A stretch of 64,000 nucleotides of DNA. Origin: Maea johnstoni (Eukaryota > Annelida > Polychaeta > Spionida > Magelonidae). Both the position numbers and the translations under genes were made by a program. This document shows positions 51,482 through 62,473 of this stretch, in pieces (the first letter of the stretch is position 1; each line of letters starts with the position of its first letter). The notes below the pieces were generated by a model that was not told the origin of the DNA, ran no database searches, and was given only the letters and a program-made list of their open reading frames with translations. The DNA is taken from NCBI GenBank assembly GCA_963942565.1, contig OZ012695.1, positions 15,691,494 through 15,755,493 of the forward strand. Direction: 5' to 3'.

Positions 51482-52213
51482 ATGGCAAAGAAAGCACCAA
51501 CAGCAAAAAGTTTGGCCGAATTCCGGGCGATAAACGACGACTACCAGCAGAAAATCCAAAGCACGCACGAAAAGATGGGGAAAGCATGGCTGACCTACAT
51601 GGAGCAACATCGGGATCCCATAGCCAAACGACGAAGATGCTTCCTAGGAACGATAGTGGACTTATTCCCGATGTGGCGTGAAATGGAGAACAACGCAGAA
51701 GTGGTTCTTGGCTCTGGAAATATGGTCGAACAAGAGCCTCTCTACAGGATTATCAACAGCGTAAACTGGCCAAATCCGGATTCCAGTTCCTTCGCCATCT
51801 TGATCCAAAAGCTGAACAACATTATGACAAGAGTGGGGGAAATAATCGACAAGGAAGTGAAACTATCGGTGGACGACGCGGCAGCGATGGGTCGAGAGAT
51901 AGCACATCTAAATGCTCCAGCTATAGCGGATGACGAGGAGAAGGACGAATCAACCTCCGAGAATGATGTGTCTTCAACAGTGGGAAAAGCAACCGATGAA
52001 AATGCACATCTTTCCGTAGAAGATATGGCGGCGATGGGATTAAGCATATCACATCTGGATTTACAATCTTCAGAAGACGACGAAGAAGATGATCAGACCA
52101 ACGCCAAGAATGATGCCTTCCAGCTGGAACCATCGACCGTAGATGACAACAATGGAGAAGAACTTCACTTGGAAGTACTCAACTTGGAGACGAAACGCGG
52201 AAACCTTCAATAA
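51482..52213 (+). CDS. LINE ORF1, acidic protein of unknown function (243 aa)
   Basis: I do not recognise this protein. ATG 51,482 has a strong context (caacATGg); the frame also opens upstream, without another ATG. Residues 1-125 are mixed and mildly basic (KRRRC near 49-53; aromatic WLTYM, LFPMW). The C-terminal half is acidic and contains a duplicated ~37-residue module: LSVDDAAAMGREIAHL (128-143) and LSVEDMAAMGLSISHL (177-192), each followed by an Asp/Glu run. No CCHC knuckle, RRM, esterase or clear coiled coil is visible, unlike many L1/Tx1 ORF1 proteins. Its base composition is plainly more GC-rich than ORF2. It could be the LINE's ORF1 or a captured gene; position between the LINE's own target duplications shows only that it moved with the LINE. 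Confidence 0.75.
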   Translation: MAKKAPTAKSLAEFRAINDDYQQKIQSTHEKMGKAWLTYMEQHRDPIAKRRRCFLGTIVDLFPMWREMENNAEVVLGSGNMVEQEPLYRIINSVNWPNPDSSSFAILIQKLNNIMTRVGEIIDKEVKLSVDDAAAMGREIAHLNAPAIADDEEKDESTSENDVSSTVGKATDENAHLSVEDMAAMGLSISHLDLQSSEDDEEDDQTNAKNDAFQLEPSTVDDNNGEELHLEVLNLETKRGNLQ

Positions 52214-55200
52214 AATGTCATAACATGATGACATGGCTCGCCCACGTTCCCCCAAGATCACCAGGAGGTGAGCAATGAACTATATTCATACAGATTGGCA
52301 AGGTACAAGCAGTGGTGAGTGTGACCCAAGGCAAAAGTGACTTTACCTTCAAATCTACAGGGAGAGGATATCAACAACAAGAAACAGATATGCTATTATT
52401 TGTTAAGTATCTCTGATGTCAGGCAGACAGAGATAATCTTATGTAGGCCATATTTCACCCATATATAACTTGCTCTACTTGTGATTTACTCGACTTGAAA
52501 AAAGCATAACCTTTTCAAACTACACCTTAGCAGGAATTTTAGTATATGTGGCCTGACATGAGAGTCTCTGTATGATCTTACATTATCCTTAGAACATATC
52601 CCTGAGTGCTATTATCTCTTCTTTGCACTCATTCAGGAAATGGTTATTGACATCAATTGGTTGAATTCTTTTTAACAGTGTCCCGGTATGCTAATACATT
52701 AACCCTAGAACATATCCATGATGGCTCTCTTCTCCTTTTGGCATTCAGTCAGGAATGGTTATTGACATCAACTGATTATAGATTTTAACTGTCTGATAAC
52801 TTTCAACTTTCACCATACTGAAATCCTGAAACCATATTTTGGTCCTATATTGGAATATAATCAATCTCAGCCGCCTTGATTAGATAAATGTTGGCTTTTT
52901 AACTTTTTGACAACTTCCAACCCTTACTATACCAAAATCATGAACCCAGGTCCTATTTCTATAGTGGATGATATTCAACCTCAGTTAACTTTTGTATATA
53001 TAATGAACAGAGCTACCTCAAAATGTTTTGACAACCTTCACCTTACCATAAGCGTGAACCCATGTATGGGTCCTATATCAGGATGATACTTAACTCCAGG
53101 AACTCAGGCTCTCTCATATGGAAATTACCATTAGGGATACCTCTTTTGATTCATTTTAAAATATCTGAAAATACTGTATTGGTCCTGGACTTGAATGAAA
53201 GGTTATGTTTGGTACTCTGTCCCTCTTAATCATAATTTAGCAGTAGGAAACCTTGATGTTTTCAGGGTAAAATGGTTGAATAATATAACATAGTATACTC
53301 CAAGAGTTGAGGGACTGATATCTTTTTTTTGGTACTCAGGTTATTTGTGTGTCATCATATCAGAAACATGCATCATTGTACTAGCCTAGAGTTGAGGGAC
53401 TTTCAACCTGTTGTTTGACATCATAATCACATGAACCATTGTACTGGTCCAAGAATTGAATGATAAGTTACTTCAAGTACTCTGTTCCTCTCATTGACAA
53501 ATTAACAGTGGGAAACCCTGCTGATTTCAGTATAAAGTGGTCAAATAATATATCATAACACACTCCAAGTGTTGAAGAAGTTTTAATTTTTGGTACTCAG
53601 TCTCTTTTGTTTGTTACCATATCGAAAACATGCATCCTGGTTTGGGCTTAGAATCGAGTGATATTTCAACCTGTAGTTTGACATCATACCGAAACCAGAA
53701 ATCCCTATACTAGTCTATAGTTGAGTGATATCCAAACTGCCAACTTCTTTTCAAAAGAGCTTCTTAACTGTTTGACAACCCTCACCTTACCAAATTAAGG
53801 AACTCTTGGAATAATCAGAGATCAGAATGAAGAAGTTTTACTTCTTGGTACTCAGTCTCTTTGTTTGTTACCATATCGAAAACATGCACCCTGGTTCTGG
53901 CTTAGAATTGAGTGATATTTCAACCTGTAGTTTGACATCATATCGAAACCAGGAATCCCTATACTGGTCTATAGTTGGGTGATATTCAAACTGTCAACTT
54001 CTTTTCAAAAGAGCTTCTTAACTGTTTGACAACCCTCACCGTACCAAATCTAGGAACTCTTGAAATAGTCATAGATCAGAATAATAAGTTAGCTTCTGGT
54101 ACTCTGATCCTCTCATTGACAATTCAACTGTATGAATACTTGTGGAGTTCACTTCAAAGCATTTGAATATGGTATCATAGTATATTTAGGATCACTAATT
54201 GACTAAAACTTTTATAGCTGTTTGACAATTTAAACCATACCAAAAACATGAAACCCTGCATTGGACTTATAGCTTAATACCTTTTCAACCTCGGTACTTG
54301 GTTCTTCCACAAGATTTTTTCTTTTCTTAATTGTATGGTATTACAAACTTTACCTAATTTATGAAGCCGGGTATTGGCCCTAGAACTGAATAACTGTTTA
54401 ATATATACTACTCAGCTTCGCTCATAGGAAAATTAACAGTGTGACTTACTTACTCAATTCATAATAAAGTATCAGAATAATAAATTAAAAACACACAAAT
54501 TCCAACACTTGTACTTATTGTACTGTCTCATAATATTGAGTTAAAAATATTAGAAATTGGAGGTTCCAAAGACACTTTTACTTTGGTGCAGAGTACACAT
54601 AAAGGAATTGAATTAAAATACAACTCTAGGGGAAAAGGTCATAACTTGCCTTGTGTCATACCACCAGATATGGTGCTTTAAGAACCTTCCTAATCACCTT
54701 AATAAAAGGAAAGGTGGGATCCAGTGTGTCCTGAACAACTAAAAACAACATTATAAAAGAAAGATCTTAATAGTTGGTTTTAAAAGAACCAATAGTCTGA
54801 TTGAGGATCACCAATCTAGATAGTGGAGTTCAGAAAGTCACTGACTCCAACTCTAGAATTGGTAATAGAGTGTTCTAGGTATCACAAGAACACTTTACCA
54901 TATCTCATTAGGTTATTTGATTGTGATAATAACTGTTTTTTAATTTTCTAGTTTCTTGTTCTTTTGTTCATATTGTGATTTTTGACTGTGATAATTGTTA
55001 ACTTGCATACTCCCAGGTGGAGTTAGCATAGGTGATTTTGTTTGATATATTTTCATTGGTTGGTTATTTTTTTATATTTGGTGCTAGATCAGCTCTAGCT
55101 TGTACATGGTGATAATTGACTGTGATACTTGTGTGAATAGTAAGCTCACGCTCAGTAAAGCCATCAGAGGGTTAAGTGAATTACTCAGGAATATAACTGT

Positions 55201-56008
55201 ATTAAACCCAAGATACAATAGGAGAAAGACAATCTTCTAAAAACCTGAAAAAGAACTGCAAATTATTTGGCGACAGTGAACTCGAATTGAAGGGTTATAA
55301 TAATAACTGTATTTATTTTTGATTCTCACTTTTGGTTTGATATTAATGTAACAAATAAGAGTGTGACATTGGTGAAGTTTGATTGGAGGGTTAAGATAAT
55401 AGCTGTATTTTTGGTTTTATTTCTTTTTGAAAATTGTGTGACAATACAGAATATAGTGAGACTCTGGTGAACAAACAATCTGTAAACATACAAGAAAGGG
55501 AACTTATAAAAACAGTATTTCTTGTTTAAGATCCCACAAGATAAAACTTGTATACCACAGACAAGGGCTGTAACTGCTTATACAATTTGTAAACTTGAGT
55601 CAGATAATTACTCATATAGTGACTTTTAAGAGGCAAGATACCTCAAAGACTACACATATACCAACAGACCATACAAACCGCTCAGGTCTATTGCTATTGT
55701 AACTGGTTGTAGAGTTGATAGGCAAACTGTGTTCTATTATTGCCTTCAATGATTATGCCAAGCCTTTGTATTTTTTCTTTTGTTCTATTTTATTCTATGA
55801 TTGTATCGAATCGTATATTTATGTGTACGGGGAAAAGTTTCTCCCCAGATGTTGTATCTATATTTTCTCTCTCACTACTTCAAGGTATATTGAGAGATGT
55901 ATACTGGTGTAAGTGGACAGTGGTGTCTTGTGCTTTGGGTTTAATATATTGTCCTTATATGATGTTCGTGTCTGGGCTGCATATCAGGTTTATTACTAGT
56001 GGGACTGG
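52214..56008 (+). other. 3.8-kb inter-ORF region of the LINE
   Basis: AT-rich, no long frame. 52,500-54,480 is built of diverged repeats of phrases such as tttgacaacc-ttcaccttacc, gaacccatg..tggtcctat, gagtgatatttcaacct. The clearest is a ~250-bp tandem pair (ttggtactcagtctc at about 53,593 and 53,843; tagtttgacatcat in both). Such a long gap between ORFs is unusual for a LINE. Confidence 0.7.
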
Positions 56009-59000
56009 ATGGGAAGTTTCCTGAAGATTGAATCACTGAACTGTAGGGGACTAAGGAATCTAAAAAAAAGAAATGACATTTTGGATGATTTCAAAAAAAG
56101 AAATGTAAATATAATACATTTACAAGAAACACATCTAATCGCTTCAGATCTCTCAACCCTAAAGAAATTTTGGAATTGCAAGTTCTTGATTGCAGGGGAA
56201 AATAAAAATTCATTAGGAGTAATAACAGTAATTAATAACAACTTCGAGTATAAATTACACTCAGTACAGAAAGATAGTGGAGGGAGATTTATATTGTGTG
56301 ATATAGAACTTCCTGGAATTGTAAGATTTTTAATGCTAAACATTTATGGACACAATCAGGACAAACCTGCTCTATTAAGAAATATTTTAGAGAAATTGGA
56401 AGATAAGATGATTAGAAACTGGATTTTGTGCGGCGATTGGAATTTTGTATTAGACCAAAACATGGATACCTATAATTACATCCAAAACAATAATCCAAAC
56501 ACAAAACTCTACTTTGAAACTTTTATGGAAAAACATAATCTGATAGACATTTGGCGAAAAGCAAATCCCTCAAAAAAAAATTACACATGGTTTAGAACAA
56601 ATCCAACCAAAGCAGCCAGATTGGACTACTTTATAATTTCTCCAACACTTTTAGACATTTATGCAGACTCATTTATCCTTTTCAAATACAGATCTGATCA
56701 TTGTAAGATTGGTTTAACTTTACATTTGGACAAAAATTTAAAAGGGAAAGGATTGTGGAAATTAAATGCAGAACTATTAAAAAACGACGAATTGATACAA
56801 AAAATAGAGGAGGGAATTCAATTAATGGTCGAAATACATGCCTGTACGCCGTACAATCCAGAATTTGTCAAAAAATATGATAACAACAAAATTTCATTTA
56901 TGGTACCTATCGACACCTTCTGGGAGGTTCTATTAACTCATTTAAGGGGGATATTTATATCCTTTGCAGCTAGGAAAAAAAGGGAAAGATGCAATAGGGA
57001 AGATAAGCTAGTGAAAGAGATTCAATCTCTAGATGAACTTTTCATATTGGATATGACAGACATAACTCTGGAAAATAACTTAAATGAAAAAAAAAGGGAA
57101 CTGGAAATATTAAGAGACATTAAGTTGAAGGGAGCCTTTGTTCGATCGAGGGTAAAAGAATACAACTTGGGTGAAAAACCTAACAAACATTTCTTAAATT
57201 TGGAAAATTATAATTTTGTTTCCAAAAATATTAAGGAATTATTGTTGGATGATGACAAAAAATTATTTAAACCTACTGACATTCTAGAAGAGATGAGGAG
57301 ATTTTACCAGTCCCTCTACAGTTCAAAAGAAATTAAACCACTGGATGAGTCGAATCTTGCGGGGTTCCCGAAACATTTTAATACATTGAATGAGCATGAG
57401 AAGGCAGCTTTAGACGCGGACATCACAGAGTGTGAACTTAAAACACAAGTTTTTAAAAGTGGGCTTAACAAAAGTCCAGGGCCCGATGGTTTTACCAATG
57501 AATTTTATAGAATTTTATGGTACAAAATTAAAACTTTGCTACTGGAATTAATGCAACATTTCTTTGAATATAAAAATATTAGTCAAAATCACTTAATGGG
57601 AATTATTACATGTATCCCGAAAGGAGATAAACTTAGGAATAAATTAAAAAATTGGCGTCCCATCACACTTCTCAATTCCATTTATAAATTTTATTCAGGT
57701 ATTTGGGCCAACAGAATTAAAAAAAACTTACCAAAATTAATAGGAAAAAATCAAACAGGTTTCGTACAAAACCGTTTTATTGGTGAAAACAATAGATTAA
57801 CATTTGACATTCTAAAAGAATCAGAACACGAAAAATTAAATGGCCTATTGATTTTAGTGGATTTCGAAAAGGCTTTTGACTCAATCTCATGGGACTTTAT
57901 TACCAAAATTCTAAATTTGTTCAATTTTAGCGACCAAACCATTCAAGTAATTAAAAGTCTTCAAAAAAATTCCATTTCAAAAATTCTTCAAAATGGTCAC
58001 TGCTCTGATATAATTAATCTTGAACGTGGTTGTAGACAAGGGGATCCCATTTCCCCTTACATTTTTGTTTTATCGGTAGAACTATTGGGCACAGTTTTCA
58101 GAAAACACTCTCAACTTCAGGGATATAAGATTGGGAACAGGGAGCACAGGGTATCACAGTTTGCTGACGACACCACTTTATTTATAACTCGTAGTGAGAG
58201 GAATCTAAGACTATGTATGGATATTCTAGGTGAATTTTATTTGGTTTCTGGACTAAAAATAAATGTGGATAAAACAAAAGTGGTAAAATTCGGAGGGAAT
58301 AGGGACAGCAGGGATATTTTGTGCCCTGACTTGAACTTAATTTGGACAAATAAGTTCACATCTCTGGGAATAGAATATGATGTATCAGATCTAGACAACA
58401 TCACTAAACTTAACTTAGATCCCAAAATTAAGGATATTGACAACTTAACAAAAATTTGGCAAATTAGGAATTTAACAATAATTGGTAAAATTACCATTAT
58501 AAAAAGCCTTTTCATTTCCAAAATTATACATATCCTGCTGTCCCTGCCCAGCCCGAACGACTTCATTTTTGATGAAATTGAATCTATATTTCAAAAATTT
58601 CTTTGGAAAGGAAAGCCACCAAAGTTCAGAAACCAACTGATTGAAAAACAGATATCGGAAGGTGGCCTTCAGTACCCCAATATTAGAGCTATAGATGCTA
58701 CCATGAAAATATCTTGGTTTAAAAGAATATATATTTCTGATGTAGATTGGGTCTCCTTCCCATATATGTACAATATGGATAAAATTTATATGTATGGTGA
58801 TATTTACCTGAAAAAACTAGCACTCTCAATCAAAAATCCTTTTTGGAAAGACACTGTTAAATCTTTACTGAAGATGTTTGAGAAACCAATATTTATAAGT
58901 CAAGAATCAATACTTGCCACGCCAATTTGGTACAATTCAGAAATCATTAGCGAAAAAATAGATTCCTGGGACAAGAAAGGAATAAAGACAATTGGTGACA

Positions 59001-59833
59001 TAATAGACATTCATGGAAATATTTTGAGTAGACAGACAATTGAAAAGGTTTGGAATATAAACTGTAACTTCCTGTTTTATTTGCGTCTTAAAAAAAAGAT
59101 ACAAAATAGTATGGTTCAATATAAGGTATACAATTCATACAAAAGACCACAGTTATCACATGTTTTGTACAGGATTGACATGGGAAATGGAAACAACAAA
59201 AATGTTTATTCAAATATTATCGGCAGGAATACAAACAATGTATGTATAATTAAAGACAAATGGAGTGAATCATTTAATGATGATATACATTTGAATACAG
59301 TACAAACATCCTTCACAAATACAAAAAAATTCTCTCCGACAGTTTATCAATACTATAACCAATTTAAACTCATTCATAGAAGGACAGTAAATAACAAATT
59401 GTTGAAAAAAATGGGGATCATAGAGGATGATAAGTGTTTATATTGTAAGGACCATCTTGAAACAATTGAACATATATATATATTCTGTAACAATACAATA
59501 CGAATCTGGAATGAGACAATTTCGTGGGTGAGGAATATATATGATCCGCATTTTATCATTTCAGACCAGGAAAAATTTTTTGGTTACAGTTCCACCGATC
59601 CAATTGGTCAAATAATTGTAATTAGTGTTAAAGATGTGATATATCAAAAAAGGAAGAGTGGCACAAGAATGATGATGGCTGATGTGAAAAGGTGTTTACT
59701 TAAAAACTTGAACATACTTAAGTCAAAAATCATGAGCCAAACCAACCAAATACAATTTACAGACTCTTGGGAAATATTTATTACAGACTTAAGAAACGAT
59801 ATACATACAAAAAATAGCTGGTATATTTTTTGA
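56009..59833 (+). CDS. LINE ORF2: endonuclease-reverse transcriptase (1,274 aa)
   Basis: Nicks target DNA and copies the LINE RNA into it (target-primed reverse transcription). The APE-like endonuclease, residues ~5-235, keeps the catalytic pattern: N11 (SLNCRG), E40 (LQETH), GDWN at 142-145 with D143 and N145, D206 (RLDYF) and SDH at 229-231. A linker precedes the reverse transcriptase (~480-780): KSPGPDGF, NWRPITLLN, GFVQNRFIGENNR, VDFEKAFD with D618, GCRQGDPISPYIF and the catalytic FADD with D720/D721. A C-terminal knuckle C1143-x2-C1146...H1155...C1160 (ETIEHIYIFC) is typical of LINE ORF2. No internal stop or frame break. Strong A-rich codon bias, in contrast to ORF1. ATG chosen because SLNCRG follows at the usual distance. 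Confidence 0.97.
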   Translation: MGSFLKIESLNCRGLRNLKKRNDILDDFKKRNVNIIHLQETHLIASDLSTLKKFWNCKFLIAGENKNSLGVITVINNNFEYKLHSVQKDSGGRFILCDIELPGIVRFLMLNIYGHNQDKPALLRNILEKLEDKMIRNWILCGDWNFVLDQNMDTYNYIQNNNPNTKLYFETFMEKHNLIDIWRKANPSKKNYTWFRTNPTKAARLDYFIISPTLLDIYADSFILFKYRSDHCKIGLTLHLDKNLKGKGLWKLNAELLKNDELIQKIEEGIQLMVEIHACTPYNPEFVKKYDNNKISFMVPIDTFWEVLLTHLRGIFISFAARKKRERCNREDKLVKEIQSLDELFILDMTDITLENNLNEKKRELEILRDIKLKGAFVRSRVKEYNLGEKPNKHFLNLENYNFVSKNIKELLLDDDKKLFKPTDILEEMRRFYQSLYSSKEIKPLDESNLAGFPKHFNTLNEHEKAALDADITECELKTQVFKSGLNKSPGPDGFTNEFYRILWYKIKTLLLELMQHFFEYKNISQNHLMGIITCIPKGDKLRNKLKNWRPITLLNSIYKFYSGIWANRIKKNLPKLIGKNQTGFVQNRFIGENNRLTFDILKESEHEKLNGLLILVDFEKAFDSISWDFITKILNLFNFSDQTIQVIKSLQKNSISKILQNGHCSDIINLERGCRQGDPISPYIFVLSVELLGTVFRKHSQLQGYKIGNREHRVSQFADDTTLFITRSERNLRLCMDILGEFYLVSGLKINVDKTKVVKFGGNRDSRDILCPDLNLIWTNKFTSLGIEYDVSDLDNITKLNLDPKIKDIDNLTKIWQIRNLTIIGKITIIKSLFISKIIHILLSLPSPNDFIFDEIESIFQKFLWKGKPPKFRNQLIEKQISEGGLQYPNIRAIDATMKISWFKRIYISDVDWVSFPYMYNMDKIYMYGDIYLKKLALSIKNPFWKDTVKSLLKMFEKPIFISQESILATPIWYNSEIISEKIDSWDKKGIKTIGDIIDIHGNILSRQTIEKVWNINCNFLFYLRLKKKIQNSMVQYKVYNSYKRPQLSHVLYRIDMGNGNNKNVYSNIIGRNTNNVCIIKDKWSESFNDDIHLNTVQTSFTNTKKFSPTVYQYYNQFKLIHRRTVNNKLLKKMGIIEDDKCLYCKDHLETIEHIYIFCNNTIRIWNETISWVRNIYDPHFIISDQEKFFGYSSTDPIGQIIVISVKDVIYQKRKSGTRMMMADVKRCLLKNLNILKSKIMSQTNQIQFTDSWEIFITDLRNDIHTKNSWYIF

Positions 59834-59979
59834 AACATAGATAGAGGACTTATCTTTCCATGTACATAGAAAATCTCACCTGAATTGACATATATTTGTA
59901 ATATTGTGAATACAACATGCTGTGGAGAATAAAAACCAGAATTGTTACAGATTTATGTGCAATTTGAAATTAAAAAAAA

Positions 59980-59996
59980 AACTATGCGATGAAAGT
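59980..59996. repeat. LINE target duplication, right copy
   Basis: aactatgcgatgaaagt, directly after the A-rich tail; identical to 51,319-51,335. Confidence 0.95.
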
Positions 59997-60419
59997 ACAT
60001 ATTGAGATGATCTTTTTTTTAAATAATATCTACATCTTAAGACCAACCTAGTAATGTGGCTATGGTTTTAGTAGGGGTCCTGGTTTTGTCATACGAAAGG
60101 CAAATATGTATTTTCATATCATCCTTCATATAAAAGGTAGAAAGTTGCTTTTTCTGAACAGATTTTCTTGAAAATGTTTACTAGAGTAGGATGTCCAAGA
60201 TAATAAGGGGGAGTAACTTTCATCGCTGTATTACTAGGGAGCAATGTCAGATATGAAGAAAATACAGAATAAAAAGTCATTGCAAGGTCATTAGAGGTCA
60301 TATCAACGTCATTTGAATTGTTTATATCTCTGCAAGCTATTTGGTGGGCAAAGTGTTGGTTATGCACTCCAAAGATACAGGGCCACTGGTCAAGTTGGGC
60401 CCATTTTGGCCCCTTAGTG

Positions 60420-60545
60420 CTACATTTTACACAATAGAATTCTTGAAATTAGTTATTATTATTCAAGATTTTGTTGATTCCTTACAAATTGTATTCACAA
60501 GGCAATTAAAGAGTACTAAATCTCTTCAAACTTTATAAAGAAGAA
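60420..60545. repeat. ~115-bp tandem array resumes
   Basis: ctacattttacacaatagaa, gattccttacaaattgtatt, cacaaggcaattaaagagta continue the array that stopped at 50,751, proving that everything between was inserted into it. Confidence 0.85.
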
Positions 60546-60990
60546 TTATCAAAATTCTAATTTTGAACAGCATTCGATATTCTTCAGTAGTTTCTATCAA
60601 TCACAAAAACATAACTCACTGCATGATATTCGTGCAACCTGCTTTTTATTTGACATTAATGTAGACAACATACATAGGTTTTAAACTACACAAATATAGA
60701 TTCCCTACGTTGGAAAATCTAAGATTGTCACCTTCAAATATTTCATATTTGTGATTTAACCAGCCAGTCCCCTGTGATTAACTCATCTCATTATCTTGAT
60801 ATCTAAGGAAAACGTTGAATGGATATTGAATTACTGGCCTGGTTTCTCTTCCAAGGAGTAATTTTCTAACAAGTAACTGATATTTTCTTCATTTTGAGAG
60901 ATGTTATCGGCGGTTTGTACCACTACAGGCTAGAATACGTAGAAGTTGTAATTGGGTAAATGGATTTTCATAGTTACTGTCCATCTGGTA
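60546..60990. other. No gene recognised
   Basis: Unique AT-rich sequence. Confidence 0.4.
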
Positions 60991-61224
60991 TTAACCATTT
61001 CACATTCAGAGTTCTTCGAGAAAGTATCGTCTGCTACTTCCACACTTTAGTAAATAACTAGGGAATAAAACGTAAAGTTCACAAAATATTTGAAAGAGAG
61101 TTTTTGTATGGCTTCTGATAAACATTTCTCCTTGAAATAGTTTTCAAAATATATTATTTCGTTAAGAAAATATTTTCAAAAATGTCAGGCCTTTTCGTGG
61201 CAGCTATGGGTGTGAATTGGTTAA
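60991..61224 (+). mobile_element. MITE family B copy
   Basis: ttaaccatttcacattcaga at the left and gggtgtgaattggttaa at the right; landmarks gagaaagtatcgtctgctac and gataaacatttctcctt. Both ends keep TTAA. Confidence 0.85.
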
Positions 61225-61807
61225 TAAAGTACGTTTATTTGCAATCAAACACAATCCTTTCATTCTCTTGCATTCTCCTTCAAATAGTTAACAATATTTG
61301 CTTTTATCGGAGCACCTTTACAATGTGCTATAATTGATTTCAAGTACTGTATTTTTCCAATTCATTTTGCTGACTTTTTCTAGTTTGATGATTTGCATTC
61401 CCGATTTTGCGAAATGTACATGCGCAATAGTACGTGCGCAATAATGAATATTTCAATGCGCAATAAGAGGAACAGTATCTTTCTACGCCTATCCTGCATG
61501 ACAGACTGTCCTGAATACCTGGGAATAGAAAACACAAATATATCAGATTACACAGCAGGTAATTTCTAAAATAAAGAAGTTTATTCTTTTGTGTATTGTA
61601 TTGTATTGTATGTGTATTGACTGTAACTGTAAGTCTACAAAATCATACATAATACAAACATTTTCTATCTAGAGTGTCAGTAATAAATTAGGGTTGTCCA
61701 TTTTTAGTATGGTTCTGCAGCATGAGAATAGCGTTACGTAAGCAAAATATTTCGCAACAGTTAGAATGGGTCTTTCAGAGAGTCACCTATGAGCATTGTT
61801 CCGCTTA

Positions 61808-62045
61808 TGAAGGGCCAGCCCCAATAGCCGAGTGGTCTAGAGTGTTGCAACCGACTGCTGGCTGTTTTGTATTATTACGGGTAGGGTAATAATCCGACTT
61901 GAGTCATGCGCTAAAGATGTCAGGGACGTGGGGTTAAGCGTTGTTATTTCCTGGGTACTGCGGTTTCCTCCACAGTTAACAGATGGCCAGTCACGAATTA
62001 GCCTAAATATGGCAGAAAAAGTGACGATAATTGGAATTCCTATTT
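61808..62045 (+). mobile_element. tRNA-derived SINE copy
   Basis: The head ccccaatagccgagtggtct is a near-consensus class II tRNA A box; the body has gtactgcggtttcctccaca, agatggccagtcacgaatta and aatatggcagaaaaagtgac. The B-box region is disturbed by a short insertion (attattacgggtagggtaat). This is the longest head-plus-body copy in the window. Confidence 0.8.
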
Positions 62046-62473
62046 TACATACCAGAATGTGATTTAAGAATATAGCCAACAATTTGCGAAAAATCATACC
62101 ACAATGTGAGGCTGTGATTGTGATTTTAATCAGAATAGTGTCAACGTATTGAATTTCCTTTAACAACAAAAACATTTTAAACTCAAGGCACAAGAGAACT
62201 ACTAAATGCTTGGATAGTACAGGATGTAATATAAATTTAACTCCTAACGGAAATTATGGATCTACTACAATCATAGGGCAATCTGAAGTGTTGCCCACTT
62301 TAATCTGAAGCTTTGATGCAAAGCAATGTGACGCGTAACTCCACCAGGATATTTACAATTTGATAGCAATATGATCAGAGAAAAAGGTGTCCCATTTTGA
62401 ATTCCAAGTTCTAATTATCTGGAACACAGCATACGTCAATTTTAACTTATTAACATGTGTGTGCGATATTATT

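Larger units (their letters stand above)
51336..59979 (+). mobile_element. Full-length Tx1/L1-like LINE, 8.6 kb
   Basis: The element is bounded by exact 17-bp target duplications and ends in an A-rich tail (ttaaaaaaaaa). Layout: 146-bp 5' leader; ORF1 (51,482-52,213, 243 aa, unrecognised); 3.8-kb inter-ORF region without a gene; ORF2 (56,009-59,833) with endonuclease, reverse transcriptase and zinc-knuckle; 146-bp 3' end with an agaataaaa signal. Exact duplications and an intact ORF2 argue for recent insertion. It lies wholly inside the CACTA MITE. Assignment to the L1/Tx1 group rests on the APE-type endonuclease, RT blocks such as NWRPITLLN and the C-terminal C-x2-C...H...C knuckle. Confidence 0.93.
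50752..60419. mobile_element. CACTA-type MITE interrupted by a LINE
   Basis: The left end is cactatatggggccaaac and the right end, read inward, is cactaaggggccaaaatggg: both start CACTA and share ggggccaaa. The 3-bp flanks are cta (50,749-50,751) and cta (60,420-60,422), the duplication length of CACTA/EnSpm (CMC) elements. Joining the flanks restores the surrounding tandem repeat (gtagagtacta + cattttacac). Removing the LINE leaves ~1.0 kb with no transposase. The arms share sub-terminal tgaccttg-aatgac motifs in opposite orientation. A hairpin-forming segment lies at about 51,247-51,284 (aagatggacgcc / ggcggccatctt). Confidence 0.88.

Noticed and set aside
61840-62193. 118-aa minus-strand frame
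   Set aside because: It overlaps a SINE copy on the opposite strand and has no domain.
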